Source: JBFIHF01 sp964411125 (GTDB lineage: Bacteria; Myxococcota_A; Bradymonadia; Bradymonadales; Bradymonadaceae). Taken from it: a stretch of DNA of 60,473 bases. Both the position numbers and the translations under genes were made by a program. Below are positions 1 through 8,604 of this stretch, in pieces (the first letter of the stretch is position 1; each line of letters begins with the position of its first letter). The stretch covers positions 1 through 60,473 of the forward strand of contig CAYPJU010000036.1 of the NCBI GenBank assembly GCA_964411125.1. The letters run 5' to 3'. Under the pieces are notes generated by a model. It did not search any database, had not been told where the DNA came from, and was given only the letters and a program-made list of their open reading frames with translations.

Positions 1-97
1 GACCGAGAACGAGATCGAGAACGAGGACGAGAACGAGGACGAGAACGAGGACGAGGACGAGGAGAGGACGAGGAGAGGACGAGGAAGCCCCGAGACG
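1..97. repeat. Degenerate hexamer/dodecamer tandem repeat
   Basis: The window opens with about 93 bases built from GACGAG and AACGAG hexamers, roughly a 12-bp period (GAACGAGGACGA), which then degenerate into GAGAGGACGAG units. The tract lies just downstream of the minus-strand pseudouridine synthase gene. It could be an intergenic simple-sequence tract or the edge of a low-complexity coding region (Asn-Glu-Asp-Glu in one plus frame) that continues left of the window. The sequence does not decide between these. Confidence 0.75.
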
Positions 98-766
98 TCA
101 GGCGACCTCCAGCCCCATCCGCGACAGCGGTTCCGCGAGGTCGGCGGGGACGCTTGCCGTGAAGTTGCACGACTCGCCGGTCCGAGGATGCACACAGACC
201 AGCTCCGCGGCGTGAAGGGCGAGTCGCTCCAGGCCGTACTTTTCCCGGAAGGCGCGGTTCAGTTTGCCTTTGCCGTAGTTGGCGTCGCCAAGGATCGGAT
301 GGTCGATGTGTTTGAGGTGACGGCGGACCTGATGAAACCGTCCGGTACGGGGATGCGCGCGGACGAGCGAGACGTGCCGAGGTTCGGTGGCGGCGCTCTC
401 GATCAGCTCCCAGTCGGTCTGCGCCTCCACGCGCTCGCCCCCCTCCGACCTGGGAATGGGGTGGTCGATGTGGCCGCCGGCCGTCTTCGGTACGCCGCGG
501 ACGAGTGCGAGGTACGTCTTGTCGACCGCGCCCGCGTCGAAGGCGTCGCGCAGCGCTGCTGCGGCTTCGCTCGACTTCGCGAACAACAGAACCCCGCTGG
601 TCTGGCGATCGAGACGGTGCGCGGGGCGGGCTGGAGCGTCGAGGTAATCGCGGACGAGGTCGACCATCGTGACGTCATCGCGCGCCATGCCGCGGTGGAC
701 GATGAGGCCCGACGGCTTGTCGACGACGAGCAGCGCGTCGTCTTCGAAGATGATCGAGAGGCTCAA
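98..766 (-). CDS. truC: TruC-like tRNA pseudouridine synthase (RluA family)
   Basis: A 222-residue RluA-family pseudouridine synthase. The catalytic motif HRLDRQTSGVLL (near residue 50) holds the conserved Asp, preceded by DKPSGLIVHRG. The later GRFHQVRRHLKHIDHPILGD and the YGKGKLNR / GLERLALHA elements match TruC, which modifies U65 in tRNA, better than RluC or RluD. There is no S4 domain, as expected for TruC. The start is TTG, and its first bases overlap the TGA of the upstream kinase-like gene (TTGA), so translation is probably coupled. No strong Shine-Dalgarno is visible, and the next Met lies after the KPSG motif. The family is certain; the exact target (TruC or another RluA paralogue) is inferred. 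Confidence 0.85.
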   Translation of the reverse strand: MSLSIIFEDDALLVVDKPSGLIVHRGMARDDVTMVDLVRDYLDAPARPAHRLDRQTSGVLLFAKSSEAAAALRDAFDAGAVDKTYLALVRGVPKTAGGHIDHPIPRSEGGERVEAQTDWELIESAATEPRHVSLVRAHPRTGRFHQVRRHLKHIDHPILGDANYGKGKLNRAFREKYGLERLALHAAELVCVHPRTGESCNFTASVPADLAEPLSRMGLEVA

Positions 767-3700
767 GCCGCGACGTGATAGCGCAGGCGGTCGGCGATCG
801 CGTCCGCGGCTGCGCGGTGTTCGGCGGCCTCGGAGTCACGTCCGACGGCCCGCAGGGCTCTGTCGAGGTTGAGGTGGCAGCGGTAGACGTCCTTGGGAAC
901 GTCGCGATCCAGCGCTCGGTCCAGGCTCGACTGAAGGAGCGAGAGAGCGCCGTCCCGATCGGTGCCCGACGCCAGAAAACATTGGGCCGTGGCGAGGAGA
1001 TCGCGCGCTCGATGCCCGCTGTAGAGGTCACCGTGGTTCTCGGCGAGCTCGGCGAGCTCGGTGCAGAGGCTCCAGACGTCCTGGTAGTCCTCGTCGGACA
1101 ACGCGGCGACCGCGCGCTCGCGCAAGAGCTCGAGCCGCAGCGCGATGAGGCCGTGTTCCTGCGCTCGGCGGTCGGCGCGGGCGAGCGCGTCGCGCGCCGC
1201 CCCGTAGTTCTCTGCAGCAACCTGCAAGGCCGCTTCGGCCCACTCCTGTCTGCAGACGACGAGGGGGAGGGGGGCGGCATCGGCCAACGTGACGAGGTCC
1301 TCGTAGAGCTGGTGGGCGCGGCGGTGCAACCCGCGCCGGCTCAACATTCGGACCGCGCGGTTGAGCATCAGGGCGCGGGTGTTGAGGTCCATCCGGAAAG
1401 TCCCCCACCGGTGGTAGAGGTTCATCGCCCCTTCGAGCATCCGCTGCGCGGCGAGCGGGTCGCCGTAGCGGTCGTGCCAGCGCGCGAGCCCGAGCATCGC
1501 GTAGGCGAGGAGGTCGGGATCGTTCACAGCCCTGGCGGAGGTCGCTGCGCGTCGGAAGTATCGGTGCGCCTCGCTGAGGTCGTCCTGATGCAGCGCCATC
1601 CTCCCGAGGAGCAGTTGGCCTCGAATCGAGCCGCGGTCGTTTCTGACCGCCTCACTCAGGGCAGCGACGGGCTGCAGCGAATTGCGGCAGAGGTCGACCA
1701 GCGAGAGCTCGAGCGCCAGCCCCGCGCGTGCCAGCAGGAAGTCGATGCGCGAGAGCGGGGCGCCGAGCCGGTTCTCCGCGATGAGCTCGGCGGCGTGCCC
1801 GTAGAAGTCGATCGCGGGCCGGATCCATCCCTCCGTCTGCAGCCAGTGTGCGTAGCCGTTCGCCTCGCGCAGCGTCGCGCGTCGGTCCGAGGCGTACGCG
1901 TGCAGGCGGGAGAGCAGCGCCCCCCAGCGCTGAGGGTTCGGCGCGTTCTGTGCGCGCTGGGTGTAGTGCCGCGCCAGCGCTGCGGCCTGATGCTCGACGT
2001 CCGATGCGGTCATCGAGCGCTGCACCCACAGCCGCAGGTCGTCGTCGTTGGCGACGACGGTAGCAGGCGCGGGAAGGCGGGCGAGGCCAGCCTCGGTCAG
2101 CTCCTTGAGCGCCGACACGATCACGTCTTGGCCGAGCCCCGTGATCTTGCCGAGGTCCGCCTGCGTCATTCGATGTCCGCTCAGCACCAGCAGCGCCAGC
2201 ATCGAGGCGGCCTGGGATGTGAGGGAGACTTCGTCGGGGCTCGGTGGAGGGTTGCCGACGACGTTCACCGCCTCCAGAGCTTCGGGATTGCCGGTGTCGA
2301 GCGCCGCGCGCATCGATTCGGAGGAATTCGTGCACATCACGAGCATCAGCGACATGTCGTTGATGACCCCGATCACGTTTCGGATCACCTCCAGCGACAT
2401 CGAGTCGAGGCGCTCCACCCTGTCGATCGACACGACGAGGGGACCTTCCGAGCATGCCTCTCGCAGCACGTCGATCGCGAGCCGCGACAGGAGCTCGTGT
2501 TTGACCACCTTCCCCTGATGAGCATCGCTCCCCAGGCCGATGACGCTGCGGAATGCGGCCAGGGTCGCCTCGTCCGTCCCGATCGAGTGCAGGTGGTCCA
2601 GCGCCGCCTGCGGATCGCCCGGCGTCAACATCGCGTTGAGGAGTATCTCGCCGAGAACGCCGAACGGGGTGAACGGGTCGTCGGGCGTGGTCGAGATCGA
2701 GAAGGCTCGAGTGTTTCCGCGCCACCCGACCGCGTCGGGAAGTCGGTCGGGCAGATAGTGTTTTCCCGACCCGAACGACCCGCTCACGAGGACCGCCTTG
2801 CCGCGTCCGGCGCGCGCCGAGTTGTAAAAGTTCTCTAGCGTGCCGGGGAGGGGAGGGCGGTCGCTCCCCATGAACTTGTTGGAGAGCTTCGCGCTCGGAA
2901 GCTCGGCGTTGGTCGCCACCGAGACCGGCCGGAGCTCCAGCGAAGGGTCGCTCGTCTCCTCGAGGACGCGCAGGTCGGTCAGGCTGATCTCGTCCATCCC
3001 GATCTCGCGCGTCGCCTCGTCGGGTGAGAGCTTTCGCTCGTCGCGTCGCAGCTCCTGCATCGCGAACGTGAGGGCGCGAGCGTCCGCGCGAAGGTTGTTT
3101 CCGAAGATGAACGCGACCAGCGACTCGTAGACGTCACCGGCCGTGGCGATGCGGCCCGCGGGGTCGGGTACCAACATCGAGTCGACGCAGGTGGCGAGCT
3201 GCCGTGGAACGTCGGCGTGCTCGAGAATCGGCGGGACCGCTCCGATGCTCGCGGCAGCGGCTACTTCGTCGACGTCGTCGCTGCCGAACGGGTGTCTGCC
3301 GGCGAGCAGCTCCCAGAGCACGAGGCCGAGCGAGAAGATGTCGCTCTGCTGGGTCCCTTCCTCGCCGCGAGCGATCTCGGGGGCCGCGTAGAGCAGCCGC
3401 GCGATTCGGTCTTTCGCGGAGAGGATCGGGATGTAGTCGCGCGCCCGCCCGATGCCGAAATCGGTGACCTTCACCTCCCCTTCGAACGACAACATGATGT
3501 TCTGGGGGCAGATGTGTCGGTGGACGAGGTTGAGGTTGTTGAAGTTGTAGTCCTTCCGGCGGTGAGCGTAGTCGAGCCCCTTGGCGACCTCGCTGATGAT
3601 GAAGACGGAGAGCTCCATCGACTGCGGGTTCGCGGTGACGCGCCTCAGCTCCTGGGTCCGGCGCAGGTCGAACCCGGTGACGTACTCGCCGGCGACGTAG

Positions 3701-3981
3701 AACTGCCCTGAGTTGTCGTCCTGACCGAGGTCGTAAATCTGGGCAATGTTCGCATGAGCGAGCGAGACCGCACGCTGCGTCTCCCCGACGAGGAGCTCGA
3801 TGAACTCGGGGTTCTGGGCGAGCGCGGGGTTGACGACCTTCACGCAGAGGATCTTCTCGAAACCCTCCAGGCCGTGGGATTTCGCGCGGTACACGGTGCC
3901 GAGCGTACCTTCGGCGAGCTTCGCGACGAGTTGATACTTCCCCAACTGAAGCGGCTGCTCGAGCCTCTCTGTGCGACCCAT
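763..3981 (-). CDS. Ser/Thr kinase-like (probable pseudokinase) fused to ATPase and TPR region
   Basis: A 1072-residue protein. Residues about 14-290 form a Hanks-type kinase fold: degenerate glycine loop (AEGTLG), beta3 Lys48 in CVKVV, alphaC Glu67, DFG at 174-176 and AAPE near 199-202. The catalytic loop, however, reads HRHICPQN (154-161). The HRD aspartate is His156, encoded by cac, and the usual Lys is Cys. Residues about 380-560 resemble the AAA-type ATPase half of large bacterial kinase/regulator fusions. The P-loop is GSFGSGKH (401-408), with His where Ser/Thr normally binds Mg, and a Walker B-like VVSID follows. The C-terminal half is helical and Ala/Leu/Arg-rich, probably TPR. The ATG at 3981 is preferred over an upstream non-ATG extension because the kinase fold begins soon after. 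It is divergent from the methyltransferase gene and overlaps truC. Classification as a pseudokinase is inference from the missing residues. Confidence 0.85.
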   Translation of the reverse strand: MGRTERLEQPLQLGKYQLVAKLAEGTLGTVYRAKSHGLEGFEKILCVKVVNPALAQNPEFIELLVGETQRAVSLAHANIAQIYDLGQDDNSGQFYVAGEYVTGFDLRRTQELRRVTANPQSMELSVFIISEVAKGLDYAHRRKDYNFNNLNLVHRHICPQNIMLSFEGEVKVTDFGIGRARDYIPILSAKDRIARLLYAAPEIARGEEGTQQSDIFSLGLVLWELLAGRHPFGSDDVDEVAAAASIGAVPPILEHADVPRQLATCVDSMLVPDPAGRIATAGDVYESLVAFIFGNNLRADARALTFAMQELRRDERKLSPDEATREIGMDEISLTDLRVLEETSDPSLELRPVSVATNAELPSAKLSNKFMGSDRPPLPGTLENFYNSARAGRGKAVLVSGSFGSGKHYLPDRLPDAVGWRGNTRAFSISTTPDDPFTPFGVLGEILLNAMLTPGDPQAALDHLHSIGTDEATLAAFRSVIGLGSDAHQGKVVKHELLSRLAIDVLREACSEGPLVVSIDRVERLDSMSLEVIRNVIGVINDMSLMLVMCTNSSESMRAALDTGNPEALEAVNVVGNPPPSPDEVSLTSQAASMLALLVLSGHRMTQADLGKITGLGQDVIVSALKELTEAGLARLPAPATVVANDDDLRLWVQRSMTASDVEHQAAALARHYTQRAQNAPNPQRWGALLSRLHAYASDRRATLREANGYAHWLQTEGWIRPAIDFYGHAAELIAENRLGAPLSRIDFLLARAGLALELSLVDLCRNSLQPVAALSEAVRNDRGSIRGQLLLGRMALHQDDLSEAHRYFRRAATSARAVNDPDLLAYAMLGLARWHDRYGDPLAAQRMLEGAMNLYHRWGTFRMDLNTRALMLNRAVRMLSRRGLHRRAHQLYEDLVTLADAAPLPLVVCRQEWAEAALQVAAENYGAARDALARADRRAQEHGLIALRLELLRERAVAALSDEDYQDVWSLCTELAELAENHGDLYSGHRARDLLATAQCFLASGTDRDGALSLLQSSLDRALDRDVPKDVYRCHLNLDRALRAVGRDSEAAEHRAAADAIADRLRYHVAA

Positions 3982-4090
3982 CGTTCGATTCCAGCAAAGA
4001 TTGGTTGACCGACGATAACCCATCGCTCCATGCTGCGCTATATCCGCGCGGCAAGGAGCCCGCGTCCACGAAATGTCGGTACGGAAGCCC

Positions 4091-4816
4091 ATGAGCAGGT
4101 CACAGAAGCACAATCGCGATTATTACGACGAGTTCTCGGACTGGTACGAGAAGGAGCGTCACGACGGCTACCACGCGCTGATCGACGATCTGGAGACGGA
4201 CCTCTTGCGTGACCACGTACGCGACAAGCGGGTGCTGGAGGTCGGCTGTGGAACCGGGCTCATCATGCGCCGCATCGAGGACATCGCGAAGCACCCGATC
4301 GGGCTCGACATCAGCCCGGGGATGCTGCGGCTCGCGGTCGAGCGCGGTCTCGACGTGGTCCAGGGAGACGCGACGGCGCTCCCCTTCGACGACAACACGT
4401 TCGACGTCGTCTACTCGTTCAAGGTGTTGGCGCACGTTCAGGACATCGACCAGGCGCTGCGCGAGATGGTGCGGGTGACGAAGCGCGGCGGAAAGCTCGT
4501 GCTCGAGTTCTACAACAAGTACAGCATCCGCTACCTCGCCAAGCGCGTCGGCGGGCCGCAGAAGATCTCGCAGGAGACGCACGAGGGGGCGGTGTTCACC
4601 CGTTGGGATACCCCGCTCGACCTCGTTCGCCGGCTCCCGGAGAACGTCCGGGTGGTCGACTGGGCGGGGGTCCGCGTCGTCACGCCGGCGGCGAAGGCCC
4701 ACAAGATTCCGCTGGTGAAGAACGTCCTGGCAAAGGCGGAATTCGCGGCCCGCGACAGCATGCTGAAGTACTTCGGCGGGTTCCTGGTCGTGATCCTCGA
4801 AAAAGAGCTCGCCTGA
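4091..4816 (+). CDS. Class I SAM-dependent methyltransferase
   Basis: A 241-residue Rossmann-fold methyltransferase. Motif I is VLEVGCGTGLI (near residue 50), followed by the acidic GLDISPGML, then GDATALPF and DDNTFDVVYS. The last third has no extra domain. This Methyltransf_11-type architecture is found in ubiquinone/menaquinone-type and many small-molecule methyltransferases, so the substrate cannot be named. The start at 4091 (MSRSQKHNRDYYDEF) has a weak GGA upstream; an in-frame ATG at 4073 would add six residues. It is divergent from the kinase-like gene with a short shared promoter region and lies 79 bp before tgt. Confidence 0.85.
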   Translation: MSRSQKHNRDYYDEFSDWYEKERHDGYHALIDDLETDLLRDHVRDKRVLEVGCGTGLIMRRIEDIAKHPIGLDISPGMLRLAVERGLDVVQGDATALPFDDNTFDVVYSFKVLAHVQDIDQALREMVRVTKRGGKLVLEFYNKYSIRYLAKRVGGPQKISQETHEGAVFTRWDTPLDLVRRLPENVRVVDWAGVRVVTPAAKAHKIPLVKNVLAKAEFAARDSMLKYFGGFLVVILEKELA

Positions 4817-4895
4817 CGAGGTCGGGCGCCCGACAGGACGGCCCACGGGTCGTCGCGCCTTGTGGAATCTCCCGCGAGACGGATAGGGTGCGCTC

Positions 4896-6098
4896 ATGAG
4901 CCTGCAATTCGAACTCATCTCCAACGACGGTCGCGCTCGACGCGGTCGTGTGACCACCCCCCACGGCAGCATCGAGACGCCGGCCTTCATGCCGGTCGGC
5001 ACCCGCGCCACGGTCAAAGGGCTGATGCCCCGCGATCTGGAAGAGACGGGGGCCGAGATCTGCCTCGGCAACACGTATCACCTCCACATCGCGCCGGGTG
5101 ACAAGATCATCCGCAAGCTCGGCGGGCTGCACGAGTTCATGGCGTGGGACAAGCCGATCCTCACCGACTCCGGCGGCTTTCAGGTCTTCTCGCTACCGCG
5201 GATCGAGCTGTCGGAAGAGGGCGTTCGATTTCAGTACCAGAAGTCGGGGAAGCCGATCCTGCTGACACCCGAGAAGTCGGTCCAGATTCAGCAGAATCTG
5301 GGGGCCGACATCATGATGGCGTTCGACGTCTGCGTGGAGTGGCCGACCGACTACAAGAGCGCGCAGGACGCCGTCTATCGCACCGACCGCTGGCTCGCGC
5401 GTTGCGTCGAGGCGAAGACCCGAGACGACCAGGCGCTCTTCGGGATCGTGCAGGGGGCGACGTGGCAGGACCTCCGTGTCGTCAGCGCTCAGCTCACCGT
5501 GCAACACGACCTTCCGGGCTACGCCATCGGCGGGGTGAGCGTCGGTGAGACCCACGACCTGATGATGCAGGCGGTCGACCACGCCGAACCTCACCTCCCC
5601 GAGAACAAGCCCCGCTACTTGATGGGCGTCGGCTTTCCGGAGGACATCATCGAGGCGGTGGCGCGCGGCATCGACATGTTCGACTGCGTCTTGCCCAGCC
5701 GATTCGGGCGGTCGGGCGTGATGTTCACCCGGAAGGGACGTTTTCGCATCACCAAGGGGAAGTACAAGCAGGACAAGTACCCGATCGACACGAACTGCAG
5801 TTGCTACGCATGCCAGAACTTCTCGCGCGGGTACATCAACCACCTCATCAACTCGCGCGAGATCCTCGGCTCGGTCCTGGGCACGCTGCACAACATCACG
5901 TTCTACCAGGACCTGATGCGCGGGATTCGAATGGCGATCGAGGAGAACCGCTTCCAGGCATTTCGTTCCGCCTTCCTCGCCGAGTACCTCGACGAGGACC
6001 GGCAGCGCGAGCTCGACCTCGAGGACGTCGCCTCGCGCGAGGCGGTCGACGACGTTCCGTGGGACACGACGCACTCGGTGCTCCCCGAAGACGACTGA
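4896..6098 (+). CDS. tgt: Queuine/preQ1 tRNA-ribosyltransferase
   Basis: A 400-residue tRNA-guanine transglycosylase, which exchanges G34 of GUN-anticodon tRNAs for preQ1. Diagnostic motifs are TPAFMPVGTRATVKG near residue 30, LGNTYHLHIAPG, the active-site Asp91 in TDSGGFQ, GGVSVGE, GIDMFDCVLPSR containing the nucleophilic Asp, and the zinc site CSCYACQNFSRGYINHL. The length is slightly above the usual 370-380 because of an acidic C-terminal tail. The ATG is preceded by a weak purine-rich site. An inverted repeat without a T-run just after the stop (about 6100-6116) may attenuate read-through. Confidence 0.97.
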   Translation: MSLQFELISNDGRARRGRVTTPHGSIETPAFMPVGTRATVKGLMPRDLEETGAEICLGNTYHLHIAPGDKIIRKLGGLHEFMAWDKPILTDSGGFQVFSLPRIELSEEGVRFQYQKSGKPILLTPEKSVQIQQNLGADIMMAFDVCVEWPTDYKSAQDAVYRTDRWLARCVEAKTRDDQALFGIVQGATWQDLRVVSAQLTVQHDLPGYAIGGVSVGETHDLMMQAVDHAEPHLPENKPRYLMGVGFPEDIIEAVARGIDMFDCVLPSRFGRSGVMFTRKGRFRITKGKYKQDKYPIDTNCSCYACQNFSRGYINHLINSREILGSVLGTLHNITFYQDLMRGIRMAIEENRFQAFRSAFLAEYLDEDRQRELDLEDVASREAVDDVPWDTTHSVLPEDD

Positions 6099-6198
6099 CC
6101 CGGGACGGTTTCCCGGCCCCGAGACGCTCGACGCCCGGCAGTTGCCAGCGACCGCCGCGTCACAAAGTTCGCGGGGTCGAAGTGAAGGCGACCGCTCG

Positions 6199-6227
6199 TT
6201 GGCGCGCGAAGCCGTCCGCGCTAAACA
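6199..6227 (+). promoter_or_regulatory. Possible sigma-70-type promoter before lon-like gene
   Basis: TTGGCG (6199-6204) and TAAACA (6222-6227) are separated by 17 bp and lie about 30 bp upstream of the Lon-like start codon. The match to consensus is only partial and the region is GC-rich, so this is a candidate placed by spacing and position. Confidence 0.25.
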
Positions 6228-6256
6228 GGAGCGACATAACGCAACAGGGAGGCGCA

Positions 6257-8578
6257 ATGCGCAGTTTGACCGTCGATGAGCTCTACACCGTGTGTGACGC
6301 GGAGTCGCTCGGCTTCGAAACGACCGAAGAGCTCGAGGAGCTCGAGACGATCGTCGGTCAGGAGCGCGCGGTCGACGCGATTCGATTCGGCATCGACATC
6401 GATCAGGAGGGCTTCAACCTCTTCGCGATCGGCCCGTCGGGGATCGGCAAGCATTACGTCATTTCGCAGTTTCTGCACGATCGCGCCCCTCAGGCACCGA
6501 CCCCCGACGACTGGATCTACGTCCACAATTTCGAGGACCCGCGGCGTCCGCGAGCGATTCGACTCCCGTCGGGGGAAGCTTGCGTCGCCCGCGAGAAGAC
6601 CGACGCAATGATCCTGGAGCTCGAGGCAGCGGTGCGTGCGTGCTTCGAACAAGAGGACTTTCGGGCCCGCCGGCGCTCGATCCATCACGAGTTCGACAAG
6701 CGTCACGAAGCAGCGCTGCGCGAGGTCGACGAAGCCGCTCGCGACGACGGCCTCACCCTGGTGCGTACCAACGATGGCTTTACTTTCGTCCCGATCGACG
6801 ACGACGAGGACGCACCGGAGCCCGACGATGAAGAGCGGGCGCGGCTGGATGAGGCAAAAGAGGCGCTGAGCAAGACGCTTCGCGCGGCTCTCGACAAGTT
6901 TCCCGGCTGGGAAAAGGAGCGGCGCGAGGCGCTTCGCGAACAGGAGCACGCCGCCGTGGAAGCCGCGATCGCTCCGATCTTCGAGGCGGTGCGAGCCGAG
7001 TTCGAGGACTCGCCTGATTTCGTCGCCCACCTCGAAGCCGTCGAAGAAGACGTCATCGCCGATCCTTCCGTGTTCCTCCCCAACGAAGAGGACGAGCGCC
7101 CGCGCAATCCGTTCGAACGCGCCACCCGCCTGACGGGGGCCGAGCGTTACTCGGTCAACGTCGTCATCGACCATTCGAAGACGGTCGGCGCCCCGATCGT
7201 GTACGAGGACGATCCCACGGTCGACAACCTGATCGGCCGGATCGAATACGAGTCGCACTACGGCTCGCTCACCACGAACTACGGGCTGATCCGGCCCGGC
7301 GCGCTGCACGAGGCGAACGGGGGCTTTCTCGTGGTCGACGCACGCAAGCTCCTGTCGGACCGGCCTGCCTGGGAGCTACTGAAGCGAGCGCTCTACGCGA
7401 GCCAGATCCGCATCGATTCGGGGCGTGAATTCCAGATGGCTCCGAACACGCTCTCGCTGATCCCCGACCCGATCCCCCTCGACGTGAAGGTCGTCCTGAT
7501 CGGCGAGCGACGCACGTACTACGGGCTGCGCGAACTCGATCCCGACGTGGAGGAGCTCTTTAAGGTCATGGTCGACTTCGACACGGAGATGCCGCGTTCG
7601 ACGGACAGCGTCACCACCTATTCGCGGCTCATCGCGACCCTCGTCGAACGCGACGACCTGCTCCCGTTCACCGCCGGGGCCGTCGCGCGCGTCATCGAGC
7701 AAAGTTCCCGTGTCGCCCAGGATTCGACGCGCCTCTCCACCCACATGCGCAACATCGCCGACCTCCTCCGCGAGTCGTGCCATTGGGCCGACGGTGAAGT
7801 GGTCGAAGCCGAGGACGTACAGCGCGCGATCGACACGCAGCGCTACCGAAACGGACGGATTCGCAGCGAGATCGCGCGGCAGATCTCCGACGCTCGGGTC
7901 GTGATCCGTACCGACGGCGAGGCGATCGGCCGCGTGAACGGACTGAGCGTTCTGTCGTTCGGTCAGTCGTCGTTCGGACGTCCGTCCCGAATCTCCGCCA
8001 CGGTCGCCCCCGGATACGGGGACGTCGTCGACATCGAGCGCGAGGTCGACCTCGGCGGACCGATCCACTCCAAAGGGGTGATGATCTTGCGCGGCTTTCT
8101 CGCCCACCGCTACGCCGAGCGTGCTCCGCTCGCGCTGTCGGCCAGCATCGTCTTCGAGCAGTCGTACGGCGGGGTCGACGGCGACAGCGCGTCGGTCGCC
8201 GAGACGTGTGCGCTTCTGTCTGCGATCAGCGAGGCGCCCATCGATCAGGCGATCGCCGTCACCGGCGCGATGGACCAATACGGTCACGTCCGGGCCGTCG
8301 GGGGCGTGAACGAGAAAATCGAGGGATTCTTCGACGTCTGCGCCGAGCGGGGACTGACGGGAAGACAGGGGGTCGTCATCCCGTCGGCCAACGCCCGAGA
8401 TCTCATGCTGCGCCACGAAGTCGTCGACGCGGTCGGCCGCGGTGAATTCCAAGTCTGGACGGCCGAGCATGTCGACGAAGTCCTCGAGCTACTCTGCGGA
8501 CGGTCGGCCGAAGAGCTCGCTGAGACGGTCAGACGGCGCCTCGAGAAGTTCGCCGAGGTCGCCCGAGAGTACCGTTAG
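6257..8578 (+). CDS. Lon-family AAA+ protease (LonB-like / AAA_32 type)
   Basis: A 773-residue ATP-dependent serine protease of the Lon superfamily (S16) without the classical N-terminal LON substrate domain. The N-terminal AAA-like module has GPSGIGKH at 59-66 (His replaces the usual Ser/Thr). A long charged helical insert (about 115-280) follows, then a second ATPase part with GGFLVVDARKLL. The C-terminal Lon protease domain carries the catalytic dyad Ser644 in GDSAS and Lys687 in NEKIEGF, 43 residues apart as in E. coli Lon. The start is the ATG at 6257, with AGGGAGG six bases upstream; the open frame continues 5-prime, but it overlaps tgt and lacks family sequence. The gene stands alone and is convergent with the sulfotransferase gene. 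Probable role: degradation of damaged or regulatory proteins. Confidence 0.9.
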   Translation: MRSLTVDELYTVCDAESLGFETTEELEELETIVGQERAVDAIRFGIDIDQEGFNLFAIGPSGIGKHYVISQFLHDRAPQAPTPDDWIYVHNFEDPRRPRAIRLPSGEACVAREKTDAMILELEAAVRACFEQEDFRARRRSIHHEFDKRHEAALREVDEAARDDGLTLVRTNDGFTFVPIDDDEDAPEPDDEERARLDEAKEALSKTLRAALDKFPGWEKERREALREQEHAAVEAAIAPIFEAVRAEFEDSPDFVAHLEAVEEDVIADPSVFLPNEEDERPRNPFERATRLTGAERYSVNVVIDHSKTVGAPIVYEDDPTVDNLIGRIEYESHYGSLTTNYGLIRPGALHEANGGFLVVDARKLLSDRPAWELLKRALYASQIRIDSGREFQMAPNTLSLIPDPIPLDVKVVLIGERRTYYGLRELDPDVEELFKVMVDFDTEMPRSTDSVTTYSRLIATLVERDDLLPFTAGAVARVIEQSSRVAQDSTRLSTHMRNIADLLRESCHWADGEVVEAEDVQRAIDTQRYRNGRIRSEIARQISDARVVIRTDGEAIGRVNGLSVLSFGQSSFGRPSRISATVAPGYGDVVDIEREVDLGGPIHSKGVMILRGFLAHRYAERAPLALSASIVFEQSYGGVDGDSASVAETCALLSAISEAPIDQAIAVTGAMDQYGHVRAVGGVNEKIEGFFDVCAERGLTGRQGVVIPSANARDLMLRHEVVDAVGRGEFQVWTAEHVDEVLELLCGRSAEELAETVRRRLEKFAEVAREYR

Positions 8579-8604
8579 CGTCCGCCGGACGGCGAAACAC
8601 GGCC

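Noticed and set aside
6100..6116. Rho-independent terminator after tgt
   Set aside because: The CCGGGA/TCCCGG stem is short and lacks a T-run, so it is mentioned only within the tgt entry.
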